From: Bacillus pumilus
GTDB taxonomy: Bacteria; Bacillota; Bacilli; Bacillales; Bacillaceae
Length of the DNA stretch: 64,000 nt
NCBI RefSeq assembly: GCF_003431975.1
Contig: NZ_CP027116.1
Location: 1 to 64,000 of the forward strand
Direction: 5' to 3'
Below are positions 17,252 through 26,035 of the stretch, in pieces (position 1 is the stretch's first letter; every line of letters begins with the position of its first letter). Under the pieces are notes generated by a model. That model was not told where the DNA came from, did no database searches, and saw nothing but the letters and a program-made list of their open reading frames with translations. A program made the position numbers and the translations under genes.

Positions 17252-18577
17252 TTGAACAGCAAGATGTTGAAACAGCTTATGGTCTCTATCCTTGCCTTGG
17301 CATTGATTGTTACAACGTTTACACCAATGTCCAAAGCAAAAGCAGCTGAAGATCCATTCAATGTGAATGCGAAAGCAGCGATCCTAATTGAAGCTTCTAC
17401 TGGTAAAATTCTTTATAGTAAAAATGCAGAACAAAGACTTCCTATTGCAAGTATGGCAAAGATGATGACAGAGTACCTATTACTAGAGGCGATTGCTGAA
17501 GGCAAAGTGAAATGGGATCAAACGTATACGCCAGATGATTATGTATACGAAATTTCTCAGGACCGCAGTTTATCAAACGTTCCTTTGAGAAAAGATGGCT
17601 CGTATACAGTGAAAGAACTTTATCAAGCAACGGCTATTTATTCGGCAAATGCAGCAGCGATTGGCTTATCAGAAGTGATTGCTGGATCAGAATCGAAGTT
17701 CGTTGAAAAAATGAATGCAAAAGCGAAAGAGCTTGGTTTAACAAACTACAAATTCGTGAATGCGACTGGATTAGAAAATAAAGACTTACATGGCAAACAG
17801 CCAAAAGGTACGGGTCCTGATGAAGAAAGTGAAGTATCTGCGAAAGATATGGCATTGCTTGCACAGCATCTCATCAAAGACCATCCAGAAATTCTTGAAA
17901 CATCTAGTATTGCAAAAACAAAGTTCAGAGAAGGCACTGACGATGAAATGGACATGCCTAACTGGAACTTCATGCTAAAAGGACTTGTGAAGGAATATGA
18001 AGGCGTAGATGGTCTAAAAACAGGCTCTACGGATTCAGCTGGTTCTAGCTTCACAGGCACTGCTAAACAAGGTGACATGCGTGTCATCGCTGTGATCTTG
18101 AATGCAAAAGGTAATCTTCATACAGCACGTTTCGACGTGGCGAAAAAATTGTTCGACTATGCGTTTAAAAACTTCACGATGAAAGAAATGTACAAAAAAG
18201 GTCAACAGATCAAAGGACATGAAAACATCGAGGTTGATAAAGGCAAAGACAAAGAAGTTCCTGTCGTTACGAAAGAAGCTTTCTCTGTGCCAGTAAAAAA
18301 TGGCGACGAAAAGAGTTATAGAGCAAAAGTAAATATCGAGAAAAAGAAACTAGAAGCTCCTATTAAAAAAGGAACGAAGGTTGGCATGCTGACGACTTCT
18401 TATTCTGGTGATGAGAAGGACTATGGCTATTTGAATAAAGACCAATCAGGTGTTGAGCTTGTGACAAAAGCAGGCGATGAAAAAGCAAACTGGTTCATCC
18501 TTGCAATGCGTAGTGTAGGTGGATTCTTCGCTGGCATTTGGGGCGGAATCGTTGACACAGTAAAAGGTTGGTTCTAA
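17252..18577 (+). CDS. dacA: D-alanyl-D-alanine carboxypeptidase (PBP5)
   Basis: DacA trims the terminal D-Ala from peptidoglycan stem peptides and is the major vegetative penicillin-binding protein in Bacillus. The 441-residue protein has a signal peptide (about 1-31, cleaved near AKAA), the serine-protease-like motifs S67-M-A-K70, S131-A-N133 and K256-T-G258, and a C-terminal amphipathic anchor GGFFAGIWGGIVDTVKGWF. Translation starts at TTG (17252) with GGAGG 8 nt upstream. In B. subtilis pdxST follow directly; here a divergent regulator gene separates them. Confidence 0.97.
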   Translation: MNSKMLKQLMVSILALALIVTTFTPMSKAKAAEDPFNVNAKAAILIEASTGKILYSKNAEQRLPIASMAKMMTEYLLLEAIAEGKVKWDQTYTPDDYVYEISQDRSLSNVPLRKDGSYTVKELYQATAIYSANAAAIGLSEVIAGSESKFVEKMNAKAKELGLTNYKFVNATGLENKDLHGKQPKGTGPDEESEVSAKDMALLAQHLIKDHPEILETSSIAKTKFREGTDDEMDMPNWNFMLKGLVKEYEGVDGLKTGSTDSAGSSFTGTAKQGDMRVIAVILNAKGNLHTARFDVAKKLFDYAFKNFTMKEMYKKGQQIKGHENIEVDKGKDKEVPVVTKEAFSVPVKNGDEKSYRAKVNIEKKKLEAPIKKGTKVGMLTTSYSGDEKDYGYLNKDQSGVELVTKAGDEKANWFILAMRSVGGFFAGIWGGIVDTVKGWF

Positions 18578-18580
18578 TAA

Positions 18581-18615
18581 AAAAACTGCTCTCATGCATA
18601 GAGAGCAGTTTTTTT
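18581..18615. terminator. Bidirectional terminator between dacA and pdxR
   Basis: AAAAACTGCTCTC (18581-18593) and GAGAGCAGTTTTT (18601-18613) form a 13-bp perfect inverted repeat with a 7-nt loop. A-tract and T-tract on opposite flanks let it serve both dacA (rightward) and the convergent pdxR-like gene (leftward). Confidence 0.9.
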
Positions 18616-18619
18616 ATCG

Positions 18620-20098
18620 TTAAAAGAAAAGCGATTGTTTGTGATTCTGAGGAGTGGACAAGGCTTGCTGAAAAATAACACATAGCTTTTCCACGCCCTC
18701 GGTCAGTGCCTTTTCATTCACATAAGAGAAGCTGAGGCGGATATAATTTTGTTTCGGCTCTCCAGGATAGCACACAGAGCCTGGCAAAAAGGTAATTTGC
18801 TGTTTACGTGCTTCATGCAGTAGTGCACGTGTATCGACCCAGGAAGGGAAGCTAAGCCATAAATTGAGCCCTCCCTGAGGAATTTGCCACGTCACATCTT
18901 TTGGTGCATGCTTCGTTAAGACATCCATCATTAAATCGCGTCTCACCTTCAAGGCGGTTCTCAGCTTTTTCGTATGATCGATCATTTTTTTCGAAGTCAG
19001 AAACGGCAAAATCGCCTTCTGTGTAAGGAGAGGGCTGCCTAAATCATTATTCGCCTTTGCAGCTAATAGCCGATTAAAAATCGAGCCTGACGCAGTGATA
19101 ATTCCAATTCTGCATCCCGGAGCCAGTGTTTTACTTAATCCTCTTAAGTAAATAACGTGTCCATCATGATCCATACTTTTGATCGGGGCTGGCGGCTTCT
19201 TTTCGAAATAAAGCTCACGATAAGGATCATCCTCTACAATGAGACAATCAATGCTTTGAGCCAGTAAGAGAAGTTGTTTTCTGCGTTTCATTGACATACT
19301 GGCGCCTGTCGGACTGTGAAAGGTAGGAATCGTATAGATGAGCTTTGGTTTATATTTGTCACATATGCTTTGAAGCTGCTTCATATTCATTCCTTCATGA
19401 TCAACAGGAACCGTAATAATTCTTGCCCCTCTGCCCATAAAGACATCAATAGCACCTGGATAGGTTGGTGCTTCCATGACAACTACGTCATCCGGCCCGA
19501 TAAACGTACGTGCGACCAGATCAAGTCCTTGCTGAGAACCACTTGTTACAAGAATATTTTCCGGAGTTGAAGGCACATCTAACTTTTCCAAAAAAGATTG
19601 AATGACCTGCCGCAGCTGAAGATCACCTTGAATTTCCCCATACTTCGACATGATTTGAGGGTGTCTAGCTAGTACATGCTGCATTTCTTTTTCTAAATAA
19701 CGGTTTGGCAAAAGCCCCGGATCAATCATAGAGGAAGAAAGGTTGATCGCTTCTTCGACATAGTGATACTGTGCAAATTGAGAACGTGGTAAATAATCTG
19801 GAATGGACAACTGCCAATCGAAAGAATTCGATGAAGGAACTGGAATGTTCGTCTGCTCTTGCAGCTCATCCACAAATGTCCCTTTACCTTGTACAGTCGT
19901 TAAATATCCGTCGTCCTTCAGCCGGGTATATGCCTTTGCTGCCGTGACAAGACTCACATTCAGCTGTTTTGCTAAATCACGTACAGTCGGCAGCTTGTCT
20001 CCCTGCTGAAGCAAACCGGATTGAATATGATCAATGATCGAAAAGTAAATCTGATTTGAAAGAGATGTATCAGAATGCCGATGGATATCAATATGCAT
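18620..20098 (-). CDS. pdxR: MocR/GntR-type regulator with aminotransferase domain, PdxR-like
   Basis: The 492-residue protein joins an N-terminal GntR winged helix-turn-helix (about 1-76; DKLPTVRDLAKQLNVSLVTA is the recognition helix region) to a fold-type I aminotransferase domain (about 115-480). PLP-site features are visible: TSGSQQGLD near 185-193, DDPYREL at 290-296 and the Schiff-base lysine K323 in LSKTLAPG. This is the MocR architecture; family members called PdxR sense PLP and control pdxST. The gene is divergent from pdxS with a 245-bp shared control region, which supports that role. The start is ATG at 20098 behind TGGAGG. It is not present at this position in B. subtilis. The partner genes are seen; PLP sensing is inferred. 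Confidence 0.9.
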   Translation of the reverse strand: MHIDIHRHSDTSLSNQIYFSIIDHIQSGLLQQGDKLPTVRDLAKQLNVSLVTAAKAYTRLKDDGYLTTVQGKGTFVDELQEQTNIPVPSSNSFDWQLSIPDYLPRSQFAQYHYVEEAINLSSSMIDPGLLPNRYLEKEMQHVLARHPQIMSKYGEIQGDLQLRQVIQSFLEKLDVPSTPENILVTSGSQQGLDLVARTFIGPDDVVVMEAPTYPGAIDVFMGRGARIITVPVDHEGMNMKQLQSICDKYKPKLIYTIPTFHSPTGASMSMKRRKQLLLLAQSIDCLIVEDDPYRELYFEKKPPAPIKSMDHDGHVIYLRGLSKTLAPGCRIGIITASGSIFNRLLAAKANNDLGSPLLTQKAILPFLTSKKMIDHTKKLRTALKVRRDLMMDVLTKHAPKDVTWQIPQGGLNLWLSFPSWVDTRALLHEARKQQITFLPGSVCYPGEPKQNYIRLSFSYVNEKALTEGVEKLCVIFQQALSTPQNHKQSLFF

Positions 20099-20120
20099 GA
20101 GAAACCTCCATTGAAAGCGA

Positions 20121-20161
20121 AATTGTTATACATAAATTCGAATTGTTATAGTTGCATTATA
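20121..20161 (-). promoter_or_regulatory. pdxR promoter and overlapping direct-repeat operator
   Basis: On the minus strand an extended -10, TGCTATAAT, has its TATAAT at 20156-20161, predicting a start near 20149. Two plus-strand copies of AATTGTTATA(C/G) lie at 20121-20131 and 20141-20151, exactly 20 bp apart, covering the start site and early transcribed region. That position fits autorepression. The operator role is inferred from the repeat pair and its twin near pdxS. Confidence 0.6.
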
Positions 20162-20252
20162 GCATGTAAATCATACTTTTAAGAGGAAATAACAGATTTT
20201 TAGGCAGTATTCCTTGATTTAAAAGGATTTATCCCATGATATCGGGAGATTG

Positions 20253-20300
20253 AATTGTTATACTATTCTCTTTATTGTTATACTTCCTCGCTTGTATGAT
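20253..20300 (+). promoter_or_regulatory. pdxS promoter with upstream direct-repeat operator
   Basis: Copies of (A/T)ATTGTTATAC lie at 20253-20263 and 20273-20283, again 20 bp apart, ahead of a -10 TATGAT at 20295-20300. There is no good -35; the second repeat occupies that position. With a start near 20307 the repeats fall at about -54/-44 and -34/-24, which suits an activator-dependent promoter. Confidence 0.6.
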
Positions 20301-20343
20301 AAAGTGGTAAATCAATCGAATAGACAAATGGGAGGAAACTATT

Positions 20344-21228
20344 GTGAGCAATAAGGGAACTGAACGAGTGAAACGTGGAATGGCAGAAATGCAAAAGGGT
20401 GGCGTCATTATGGATGTGGTCAATGCTGAACAGGCTAAGATTGCAGAAGAAGCAGGCGCGGTGGCAGTTATGGCGCTAGAACGAGTCCCAGCTGATATCC
20501 GTGCAGCTGGCGGTGTTGCCCGTATGGCAGACCCAAGGATCGTAGAGGAAGTACAAAATGCAGTAACGATTCCAGTCATGGCAAAAGCACGTATCGGCCA
20601 CATCGTCGAGGCTCGTGTTCTTGAAGCACTTGGTGTTGATTATATCGATGAGAGTGAAGTGCTGACGCCCGCAGATGAGGAATTCCATTTAAATAAAAAT
20701 GAATACACAGTACCTTTTGTCTGTGGATGCCGTGACTTAGGTGAGGCAACCCGCCGTATTGCAGAAGGTGCTTCTATGCTTCGGACAAAAGGGGAACCTG
20801 GGACAGGAAACATTGTAGAAGCGGTCCGTCATATGAGAAAGGTCAATGCTCAGATTCGTAAAGTAGCGGCAATGAGTGAAGATGAACTGATGACAGAAGC
20901 CAAGAACCTAGGAGCTCCTTATGAATTATTGCTTCAAATCAAAAAAGATGGCAAGCTCCCTGTTGTTAACTTTGCAGCTGGAGGGGTGGCGACACCAGCT
21001 GATGCTGCGTTAATGATGCAGCTTGGAGCAGACGGTGTATTTGTTGGATCTGGTATTTTCAAGTCAGACAACCCAGCGAAATTTGCAAAAGCGATTGTTG
21101 AAGCAACCACTCATTTCACAGATTACCGTCTCATTGCAGAGCTTTCAAAAGAGCTTGGAACAGCTATGAAAGGAATTGAAATCTCAAATCTACTGCCAGA
21201 AGAGCGTATGCAAGAGCGTGGCTGGTAA
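20344..21228 (+). CDS. pdxS: Pyridoxal 5'-phosphate synthase, synthase subunit PdxS
   Basis: PdxS condenses ribose 5-phosphate, glyceraldehyde 3-phosphate and ammonia into PLP, forming a dodecamer with PdxT. The 294-residue TIM barrel has the Schiff-base lysine K81 (PVMAKARIG), the relay lysine K149 (LRTKGE) and D24 (IMDVVN). The start is GTG at 20344 with GGGAGG 7 nt upstream. pdxT follows after 20 bp, so the two subunits are made from one transcript, probably under control of the divergent pdxR product. Confidence 0.98.
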   Translation: MSNKGTERVKRGMAEMQKGGVIMDVVNAEQAKIAEEAGAVAVMALERVPADIRAAGGVARMADPRIVEEVQNAVTIPVMAKARIGHIVEARVLEALGVDYIDESEVLTPADEEFHLNKNEYTVPFVCGCRDLGEATRRIAEGASMLRTKGEPGTGNIVEAVRHMRKVNAQIRKVAAMSEDELMTEAKNLGAPYELLLQIKKDGKLPVVNFAAGGVATPADAALMMQLGADGVFVGSGIFKSDNPAKFAKAIVEATTHFTDYRLIAELSKELGTAMKGIEISNLLPEERMQERGW

Positions 21229-21248
21229 GTAAGGGAGCGCAAACGAAC

Positions 21249-21839
21249 ATGCTGATAATTGGTGTACTAGGGCTTCAAGGAGCCGTGAGAGAGCATATTC
21301 AATCGATTGAAGCCTGCGGCGCAGAGGGTAAGGTTATTAAACGAGCGGAAGAGCTAGCATCCGTTGATGGTCTCATTATCCCTGGTGGAGAAAGTACGAC
21401 GATGAGAAGACTCATGGATACGTACGGATTCATTGAACCGATCAAAGCGTTCGCCGCAGAAGGGAAACCGATTTTCGGGACATGTGCAGGTTTGATTATG
21501 CTAGCAATGCATATAGAAGATCGAAAAGATGCTCATCTTGGACTGTTAAATGTATCTGTTGCTCGAAATTCATTTGGCAGACAGGTAGACAGCTTTGAAG
21601 CAGATTTAGAAGTAAAAGGACTGGATGCGCCGTTTACAGGAGTGTTCATCCGTGCGCCTCATATCATCAGAGCAGATGAGAGCGTAGAAATCCTGGCTGA
21701 ATATGACGGCAGGATTGTGATGGCAAAAGAAAACAATATCTTAGGGTGTTCTTTTCATCCAGAGCTGACAGACGATCACCGGTTAACACAACTGTTTGTT
21801 GAAATGGTGAAGTCCTATAAAACGAAGCTCGCTGTATAA
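21249..21839 (+). CDS. pdxT: Pyridoxal 5'-phosphate synthase, glutaminase subunit PdxT
   Basis: PdxT hydrolyses glutamine and channels ammonia to PdxS. The 196-residue class I glutaminase shows GGEST at 47-51, the nucleophile C79 (FGTCAGL) and the partner residues H170 and E172 (SFHPEL). The ATG at 21249 follows AAGGGAG. Its stop is followed within 10 bp by the serS promoter; no strong terminator is visible in between. Confidence 0.98.
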   Translation: MLIIGVLGLQGAVREHIQSIEACGAEGKVIKRAEELASVDGLIIPGGESTTMRRLMDTYGFIEPIKAFAAEGKPIFGTCAGLIMLAMHIEDRKDAHLGLLNVSVARNSFGRQVDSFEADLEVKGLDAPFTGVFIRAPHIIRADESVEILAEYDGRIVMAKENNILGCSFHPELTDDHRLTQLFVEMVKSYKTKLAV

Positions 21840-21844
21840 AACGG

Positions 21845-21873
21845 TTGAAAAGAGATAAAACTTATAGTACATT
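21845..21873 (+). promoter_or_regulatory. Sigma-A promoter of serS
   Basis: TTGAAA (21845-21850) and TACATT (21868-21873) are separated by 17 bp. The predicted start near 21880 leaves a leader of about 280 nt, long enough for the T-box that follows. Confidence 0.65.
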
Positions 21874-21884
21874 AAAATCACAAT

Positions 21885-22132
21885 CAAAGATCGAAAAAGC
21901 GTTGACGGGAAATAGTAAGAAGCCCCTCTTTCTCAGAGAGCCGATGGTTGGTGCGAATCGGTGAAAGATGCAGTCTGAATCCATCCTTGAGCGAAATGCT
22001 GAAACACGAGAAGTAAGCATTTACGGTGATACCGTTACAGAGGAAAGAGGAAAGCATGCTCCTGCATGTTTTCAATCAGGGTGGCAACGCGAGAGCTCTC
22101 GTCCCTTTCATGGGATGAGGGCTCTTTTTATT
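21885..22132 (+). promoter_or_regulatory. T-box riboswitch (serine) in the serS leader
   Basis: The leader contains the T-box core AGGGTGGCAACGCG at 22078-22091, followed by a terminator hairpin (GAGCTCTCGTCCC with GGGATGAGGGCTC, 22094-22126) and a T-run. Upstream, AGTA (near 21915) and GAA-TCC-A (21977-21983) fit the specifier loop, giving TCC, a serine codon, as the likely specifier. Uncharged tRNA-Ser would stabilise the antiterminator and switch serS on. T-box identity is firm; the specifier is my reading. Confidence 0.9.
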
Positions 22133-22158
22133 TTTCGATAAAAAAAGGAGTGTTACAC

Positions 22159-23433
22159 ATGCTGGATATTAAACAACTGCGTACAGACTTTGAGCAAATC
22201 AAAGAAAAATTAGCACACCGAGGCGAGGATTTAGCTGATTTTGATAAGTTTGGTGAGCTGGATCAAAAAAGAAGAGAATTAATTGGGAAAACAGAAGAAT
22301 TAAAGAGCCGAAGAAATGAAGTATCACAGCAAGTGGCCGTTCTAAAAAGAGAAAAGAAAGACGCCGATCACATTATTCAAGAAATGCGTGAGGTAGGAGA
22401 TGAGATTAAGAAGCTGGATGATGAGCTAAGAACAGTGGAAGAAAGCCTGCAGCACATTCTATTCTCAATTCCAAATATTCCTCATGACTCTGTACCAGTT
22501 GGGGAAACAGAAGATGACAACGTGGAAGTGAGAAAATGGGGCGAACAGCCGGCATTCTCATTTGAGCCGAAACCTCATTGGGACGTAGCGGATGAGCTTA
22601 ACATTCTCGATTTTGAACGTGCAGGAAAAGTTACAGGAAGCCGTTTCGTTTTTTATAAAGGCCTTGGCGCACGCTTAGAGCGCGCACTATATAACTTTAT
22701 GCTCGATTTACATGTCGATGAGTTTGGTTTTACTGAAGTGCTCCCACCTTATATGGTCAATAGAGCAAGCATGACTGGGACTGGTCAGCTTCCAAAATTC
22801 GAAGAGGATGCCTTTAAAATTCGAGAAGAAGATTATTTCCTCATTCCAACAGCTGAAGTGCCGATTACCAACATGCACCGTGATGAAATCATTGAAGGGG
22901 AGCAGCTGCCAATCAATTATGCAGCATTCAGTGCTTGCTTTAGATCAGAAGCTGGATCTGCCGGCAGAGATACACGAGGACTCATCCGTCAGCACCAATT
23001 TAACAAGGTAGAGCTCGTAAAATTTGTTAGACCAGAAGATTCTTATGAAGAATTAGAGAAACTAACAAATCAAGCAGAAAAAGTTCTACAGCTATTGAAT
23101 CTGCCATATCGTGTCATGAGCATGTGTACGGGAGACCTAGGCTTCACAGCTGCGAAAAAATACGACATTGAAGTATGGATTCCGAGCCAAAATACGTATC
23201 GTGAAATTTCTTCTTGCAGTAACTTTGAAGCATTCCAAGCAAGACGTGCAAACATTCGATTCCGCCCAGAGCCTAAAGCAAAGCCAGAGCATCTCCACAC
23301 ATTAAATGGATCTGGTTTAGCAGTAGGAAGAACCGTGGCGGCCATTTTAGAAAACTACCAACAAGAGGACGGCACAGTAATCATTCCTGAAGTACTACGT
23401 CCTTATATGGGAAATAAAGAAGTGATGAAATAA
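22159..23433 (+). CDS. serS: Seryl-tRNA synthetase
   Basis: SerS is a class II synthetase that charges tRNA-Ser. The 424-residue protein has an N-terminal long antiparallel coiled coil (about 25-105, rich in Lys and Glu) that grips the tRNA long variable arm, then the catalytic core with class II motif 2 near [19 protein letters not shown] and motif 3 near [12 protein letters not shown]. The start at 22159 follows AAAGGAG and gives the normal length; the frame is open upstream through the T-box but has no ribosome site. It is controlled by the T-box and ends at a small terminator. Confidence 0.98.
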   Translation: MLDIKQLRTDFEQIKEKLAHRGEDLADFDKFGELDQKRRELIGKTEELKSRRNEVSQQVAVLKREKKDADHIIQEMREVGDEIKKLDDELRTVEESLQHILFSIPNIPHDSVPVGETEDDNVEVRKWGEQPAFSFEPKPHWDVADELNILDFERAGKVTGSRFVFYKGLGARLERALYNFMLDLHVDEFGFTEVLPPYMVNRASMTGTGQLPKFEEDAFKIREEDYFLIPTAEVPITNMHRDEIIEGEQLPINYAAFSACFRSEAGSAGRDTRGLIRQHQFNKVELVKFVRPEDSYEELEKLTNQAEKVLQLLNLPYRVMSMCTGDLGFTAAKKYDIEVWIPSQNTYREISSCSNFEAFQARRANIRFRPEPKAKPEHLHTLNGSGLAVGRTVAAILENYQQEDGTVIIPEVLRPYMGNKEVMK

Positions 23434-23458
23434 GATGCCGTCATGGCATCTTATTTCT
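23432..23458 (+). terminator. Intrinsic terminator after serS
   Basis: AAGATGCC (23432-23439), loop GTCAT, GGCATCTT (23445-23452), then ATTTCTTTTT. It starts at the serS stop codon. Confidence 0.75.
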
Positions 23459-23535
23459 TTTTACCAAAAGTCCTACAGCTTTTCTAAATATAGCCGATAA
23501 AGAGACTAAAAGCTTCTAGGAAAGAAGGAATAACC

Positions 23536-24366
23536 TTGAATAGGCTTGACTATTATGTTGAAATGGCTCAATTAATTAGAAAAGTTCTAGATGAAAGTAT
23601 CCTTTTTGGCATAACTGACACAGAAAAGGTGCTTTGTTATTACCCGTCTAACACAATTGATTTTGGCATGAAAGTTGGGGACCTATTAAACCCAGAAGAC
23701 CAAAACATAACGACGACATTAAGAGGACAAGAATACGAAGGTCATTTACCTGAGTCTTTATATGGTTATGAAATTGCTGTAAAAGGTTACCCGATTTTTG
23801 ATGAAGATAGAAAAGTAATTGGCTCTTTTTTAGTGGCATTTTCATATCATCGTGAAAAGAAATTAAGTGGTTATATGGAAGATATCAATATTGTAGCGAA
23901 AGAACTTCAAGGTGGAATCGAGCAAATTGCTGCGCATTCACAAGAACTGGCGGCCACAAGCTTAGAAATAAGCGAACAGGCAGGAAGAGCAGAAGAGAAA
24001 TCTGCAAACATTGAAGAAGTCGTCAAAACCATTGGCGGGATCGCTAGACAAACAAACTTGCTAGGGCTAAATGCTGCAATTGAAGCAGCAAGAGCAGGTG
24101 AGAACGGAAAAGGATTTGCTGTCGTGGCTGATGAAGTTCGTAAGTTATCAGATGGCTCAAAGGAAGCGGCTGAAACCATTAATACTTTTCTAAAAGAAAT
24201 ACAAGACAGCATTGGTACTTTGTCTGAAAACATCTCACAAATCAGCAGCTCAACAAATGAACAAGCCAAACAAGTAACGGACTTTACGAAGATCATTGAA
24301 TCATTAAATGAGTTCAAAGAAGAGATGAGTCAGTTTATTGAAGAAATTAAGCAGGATACGAAATAG
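23536..24366 (+). CDS. Short soluble methyl-accepting chemotaxis protein
   Basis: The 276-residue protein has no membrane segment and no HAMP domain. Residues 1-115 form a small alpha/beta sensory module ([20 protein letters not shown] resembles single-Cache or PAS-type ends). Residues about 120-275 are a coiled-coil signalling domain with the conserved receptor tip around [19 protein letters not shown]. It therefore should join CheA/CheW arrays as a cytoplasmic receptor, similar in design to B. subtilis YfmS, or act as a modulator. Translation starts at TTG (23536) behind GAAGGAA. It stands alone between two terminators and is not found at this locus in B. subtilis. Ligand unknown. Confidence 0.85.
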   Translation: MNRLDYYVEMAQLIRKVLDESILFGITDTEKVLCYYPSNTIDFGMKVGDLLNPEDQNITTTLRGQEYEGHLPESLYGYEIAVKGYPIFDEDRKVIGSFLVAFSYHREKKLSGYMEDINIVAKELQGGIEQIAAHSQELAATSLEISEQAGRAEEKSANIEEVVKTIGGIARQTNLLGLNAAIEAARAGENGKGFAVVADEVRKLSDGSKEAAETINTFLKEIQDSIGTLSENISQISSSTNEQAKQVTDFTKIIESLNEFKEEMSQFIEEIKQDTK

Positions 24367-24372
24367 ATCAAG

Positions 24373-24397
24373 AGCAGCCGTTACTGGCTGCTTTTTT
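24373..24397 (+). terminator. Intrinsic terminator after the chemoreceptor gene
   Basis: AGCAGCC (24373-24379) pairs with GGCTGCT (24386-24392), followed by TTTTTT. Confidence 0.85.
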
Positions 24398-24449
24398 ATG
24401 GGCAAATCATCATGACAAAATAACTTGTTAAAATTTTTTTGAAAAGATG

Positions 24450-24479
24450 TTGACTTGATATAAAATGATATGGTATATT
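24450..24479 (+). promoter_or_regulatory. Promoter of the tRNA-Ser gene
   Basis: TTGACT (24450-24455) and an extended -10 TGGTATATT (TATATT at 24474-24479) are spaced 18 bp, about 15 bp before the tRNA. This strong site makes the tRNA an independent unit. Confidence 0.7.
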
Positions 24480-24494
24480 AATTCTTGTCGATAC

Positions 24495-24587
24495 GGAGGA
24501 ATACCCAAGTCCGGCTGAAGGGATCGGTCTTGAAAACCGACAGGGGTGTCAAAGCCCGCGGGGGTTCGAATCCCTCTTCCTCCGCCA
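24495..24587 (+). tRNA. trnS: tRNA-Ser (TGA anticodon)
   Basis: A 93-nt class II tRNA with acceptor GGAGGAA/TTCCTCC, anticodon loop CTTGAAA (anticodon TGA), the long variable arm typical of serine tRNAs, GGGTTCGAATCCC T-arm and encoded CCA. The position after serS matches the B. subtilis single tRNA-Ser gene in this region. Confidence 0.96.
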
Positions 24588-24641
24588 TATTGATTTTTAC
24601 CTTAGTTGAATTGAAACGCAAGCATAAAAATTGGAATTGTC

Positions 24642-24678
24642 AACCCGCTGCATTCTCGAAATGCAGCGGGTTTTTTTT
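24642..24678. terminator. Terminator between tRNA-Ser and dck
   Basis: AACCCGCTGCATT (24642-24654) and AATGCAGCGGGTT (24660-24672) form a 13-bp perfect stem with a 5-nt loop and a T-run to 24678. The T-run on the plus strand serves the tRNA; the run overlaps the dck stop codon on the other strand. Confidence 0.88.
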
Positions 24679-25336
24679 ATTTTGTTTTAGAACGATTTTT
24701 TTGAATAACAGAAGCGATTTCATGAAGAATGGGATCAAGTGAGCTTTCATCATGAAGTAAGTCATAATCTTCAATGTTAATTTTAATCACTGGGCATAAA
24801 TCGAATTGTTCAATCCATTCCGTGTACCTAGTGTACATTTCTTCCCAATAGGCTCGGTCCGTTTGAGTTTCCATCTCTCTGCCGCGTTCTTCAATGCGAT
24901 TCAAAATATGATCTAAATCCCCGTGCAGATAAATGAGGACATCAGGGTGAGGGAAGTAAGGGGTCATCACCATCGCCTCGAATAGACTCGAATACGTTTC
25001 ATAATCTACCTCAGACATCGTACCTTTGTCTGCATGCATTTTTGCAAAAATGCCAGTGTCTTCGTAAATTGAACGATCTTGCACATATCCTCCACCAGAC
25101 TCAAAAATCCGTTTTTGTTCCTTAAAACGCTCAGCTAGGAAATAAACCTGTAAATGGAAGCTCCATCTTTGGAAATCTGAATAAAAAGGTTCCAAGTATG
25201 GGTTATCATCTACTTTTTCAAGAGAGGTTTGAAACCCTAGCTTGTCCGCTATTGTTTTAGTCATGGTTGATTTTCCGACACCGACAGTCCCGGCAATTGT
25301 GATGACTGCATCCTTTGGTATTTCGATATTGTTCAT
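24677..25336 (-). CDS. dck: Deoxyadenosine/deoxycytidine kinase
   Basis: This 219-residue deoxynucleoside kinase phosphorylates salvaged deoxyadenosine and deoxycytidine. It has the P-loop GTVGVGKST (16-24), the substrate-site motif QDRSIYEDT (about 86-94) and the lid region RIEERGREME (about 151-160). It pairs with the adjacent dgk gene, which it overlaps by 4 bp (ATGA type), so the two are translationally coupled and read leftward. Of the two paralogues, the extra N-terminal residues and the MHADKGTMSEVDY segment match Dck. Confidence 0.95.
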   Translation of the reverse strand: MNNIEIPKDAVITIAGTVGVGKSTMTKTIADKLGFQTSLEKVDDNPYLEPFYSDFQRWSFHLQVYFLAERFKEQKRIFESGGGYVQDRSIYEDTGIFAKMHADKGTMSEVDYETYSSLFEAMVMTPYFPHPDVLIYLHGDLDHILNRIEERGREMETQTDRAYWEEMYTRYTEWIEQFDLCPVIKINIEDYDLLHDESSLDPILHEIASVIQKNRSKTK

Positions 25337-25956
25337 AGCACTTGCTCCTTTATGTTCTGTACAATTTGCTGGTAATCTTGCTGCGAGGAAACGAAGTCTG
25401 TATGATCTCCTTCAATTGTAATGATAGGAAGCCCTGGGTCAGTCTGTTTTAAATGTTCAATCGCCAGCTCATAATCTTCAATGAGGGTTTTTAAATAAGC
25501 TGGGTCGATGTCCTCTTCAAATGAGCGTCCTCTCATTTGTATTCTTTCAAGTAAGGTGGGAAGGCTGGCTTTTATATAGATCATGGCATTTGGTTTAGGA
25601 AGATCATCTGTTAGCAGGTGATAGATCTTTCTATATTTATCCATGTGCTTTTTTGATAATGTTCTTTCTGCAAATATCATATTTTTATAGACATGATAAT
25701 CAGTTACAATCGGCTGCTGTTGATTCACATAGTTTTCTTCAATAAACTCTAACTGTTTGAACCGATTGCATAAAAAGAACATCTCAAGCTGAAAGCTCCA
25801 TTGTTCCATATCTTCATAAAATTTATCTAAGAATGGATTTTCTTCTACAATTTCTTTTACTAAAGGAAATTGAAATTCCTTCGCAAGCATTGTAGCCAAA
25901 GTTGTTTTTCCGGCTCCAATTGGGCCTTCCACTGCAATAAAAGGGGCAGGATACAT
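25333..25956 (-). CDS. dgk: Deoxyguanosine kinase
   Basis: This 207-residue paralogue of Dck phosphorylates deoxyguanosine. P-loop GPIGAGKTT (11-19), YHVYKNMIFAERTL as the DRS-equivalent region, and the RIQMRGRSFEED lid are visible. The ATG at 25956 follows GGAGAACGCC. Dck/Dgk-type kinases work as a pair in Bacillus nucleoside salvage, and the gene order dgk-dck with a 4-bp overlap fits this. Confidence 0.95.
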   Translation of the reverse strand: MYPAPFIAVEGPIGAGKTTLATMLAKEFQFPLVKEIVEENPFLDKFYEDMEQWSFQLEMFFLCNRFKQLEFIEENYVNQQQPIVTDYHVYKNMIFAERTLSKKHMDKYRKIYHLLTDDLPKPNAMIYIKASLPTLLERIQMRGRSFEEDIDPAYLKTLIEDYELAIEHLKQTDPGLPIITIEGDHTDFVSSQQDYQQIVQNIKEQVL

Positions 25957-26035
25957 AGGCGTTCTCCTCTATCTGTAAAGTTGTCAAACCAATGTATATT
26001 GTACCATACCCCTTCCGAGAGATAGAACGAATGGA

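Noticed and set aside
22066..22158. N-terminal extension of SerS from the leader
   Set aside because: It spans the T-box terminator and has no ribosome site; 22159 gives the normal length.
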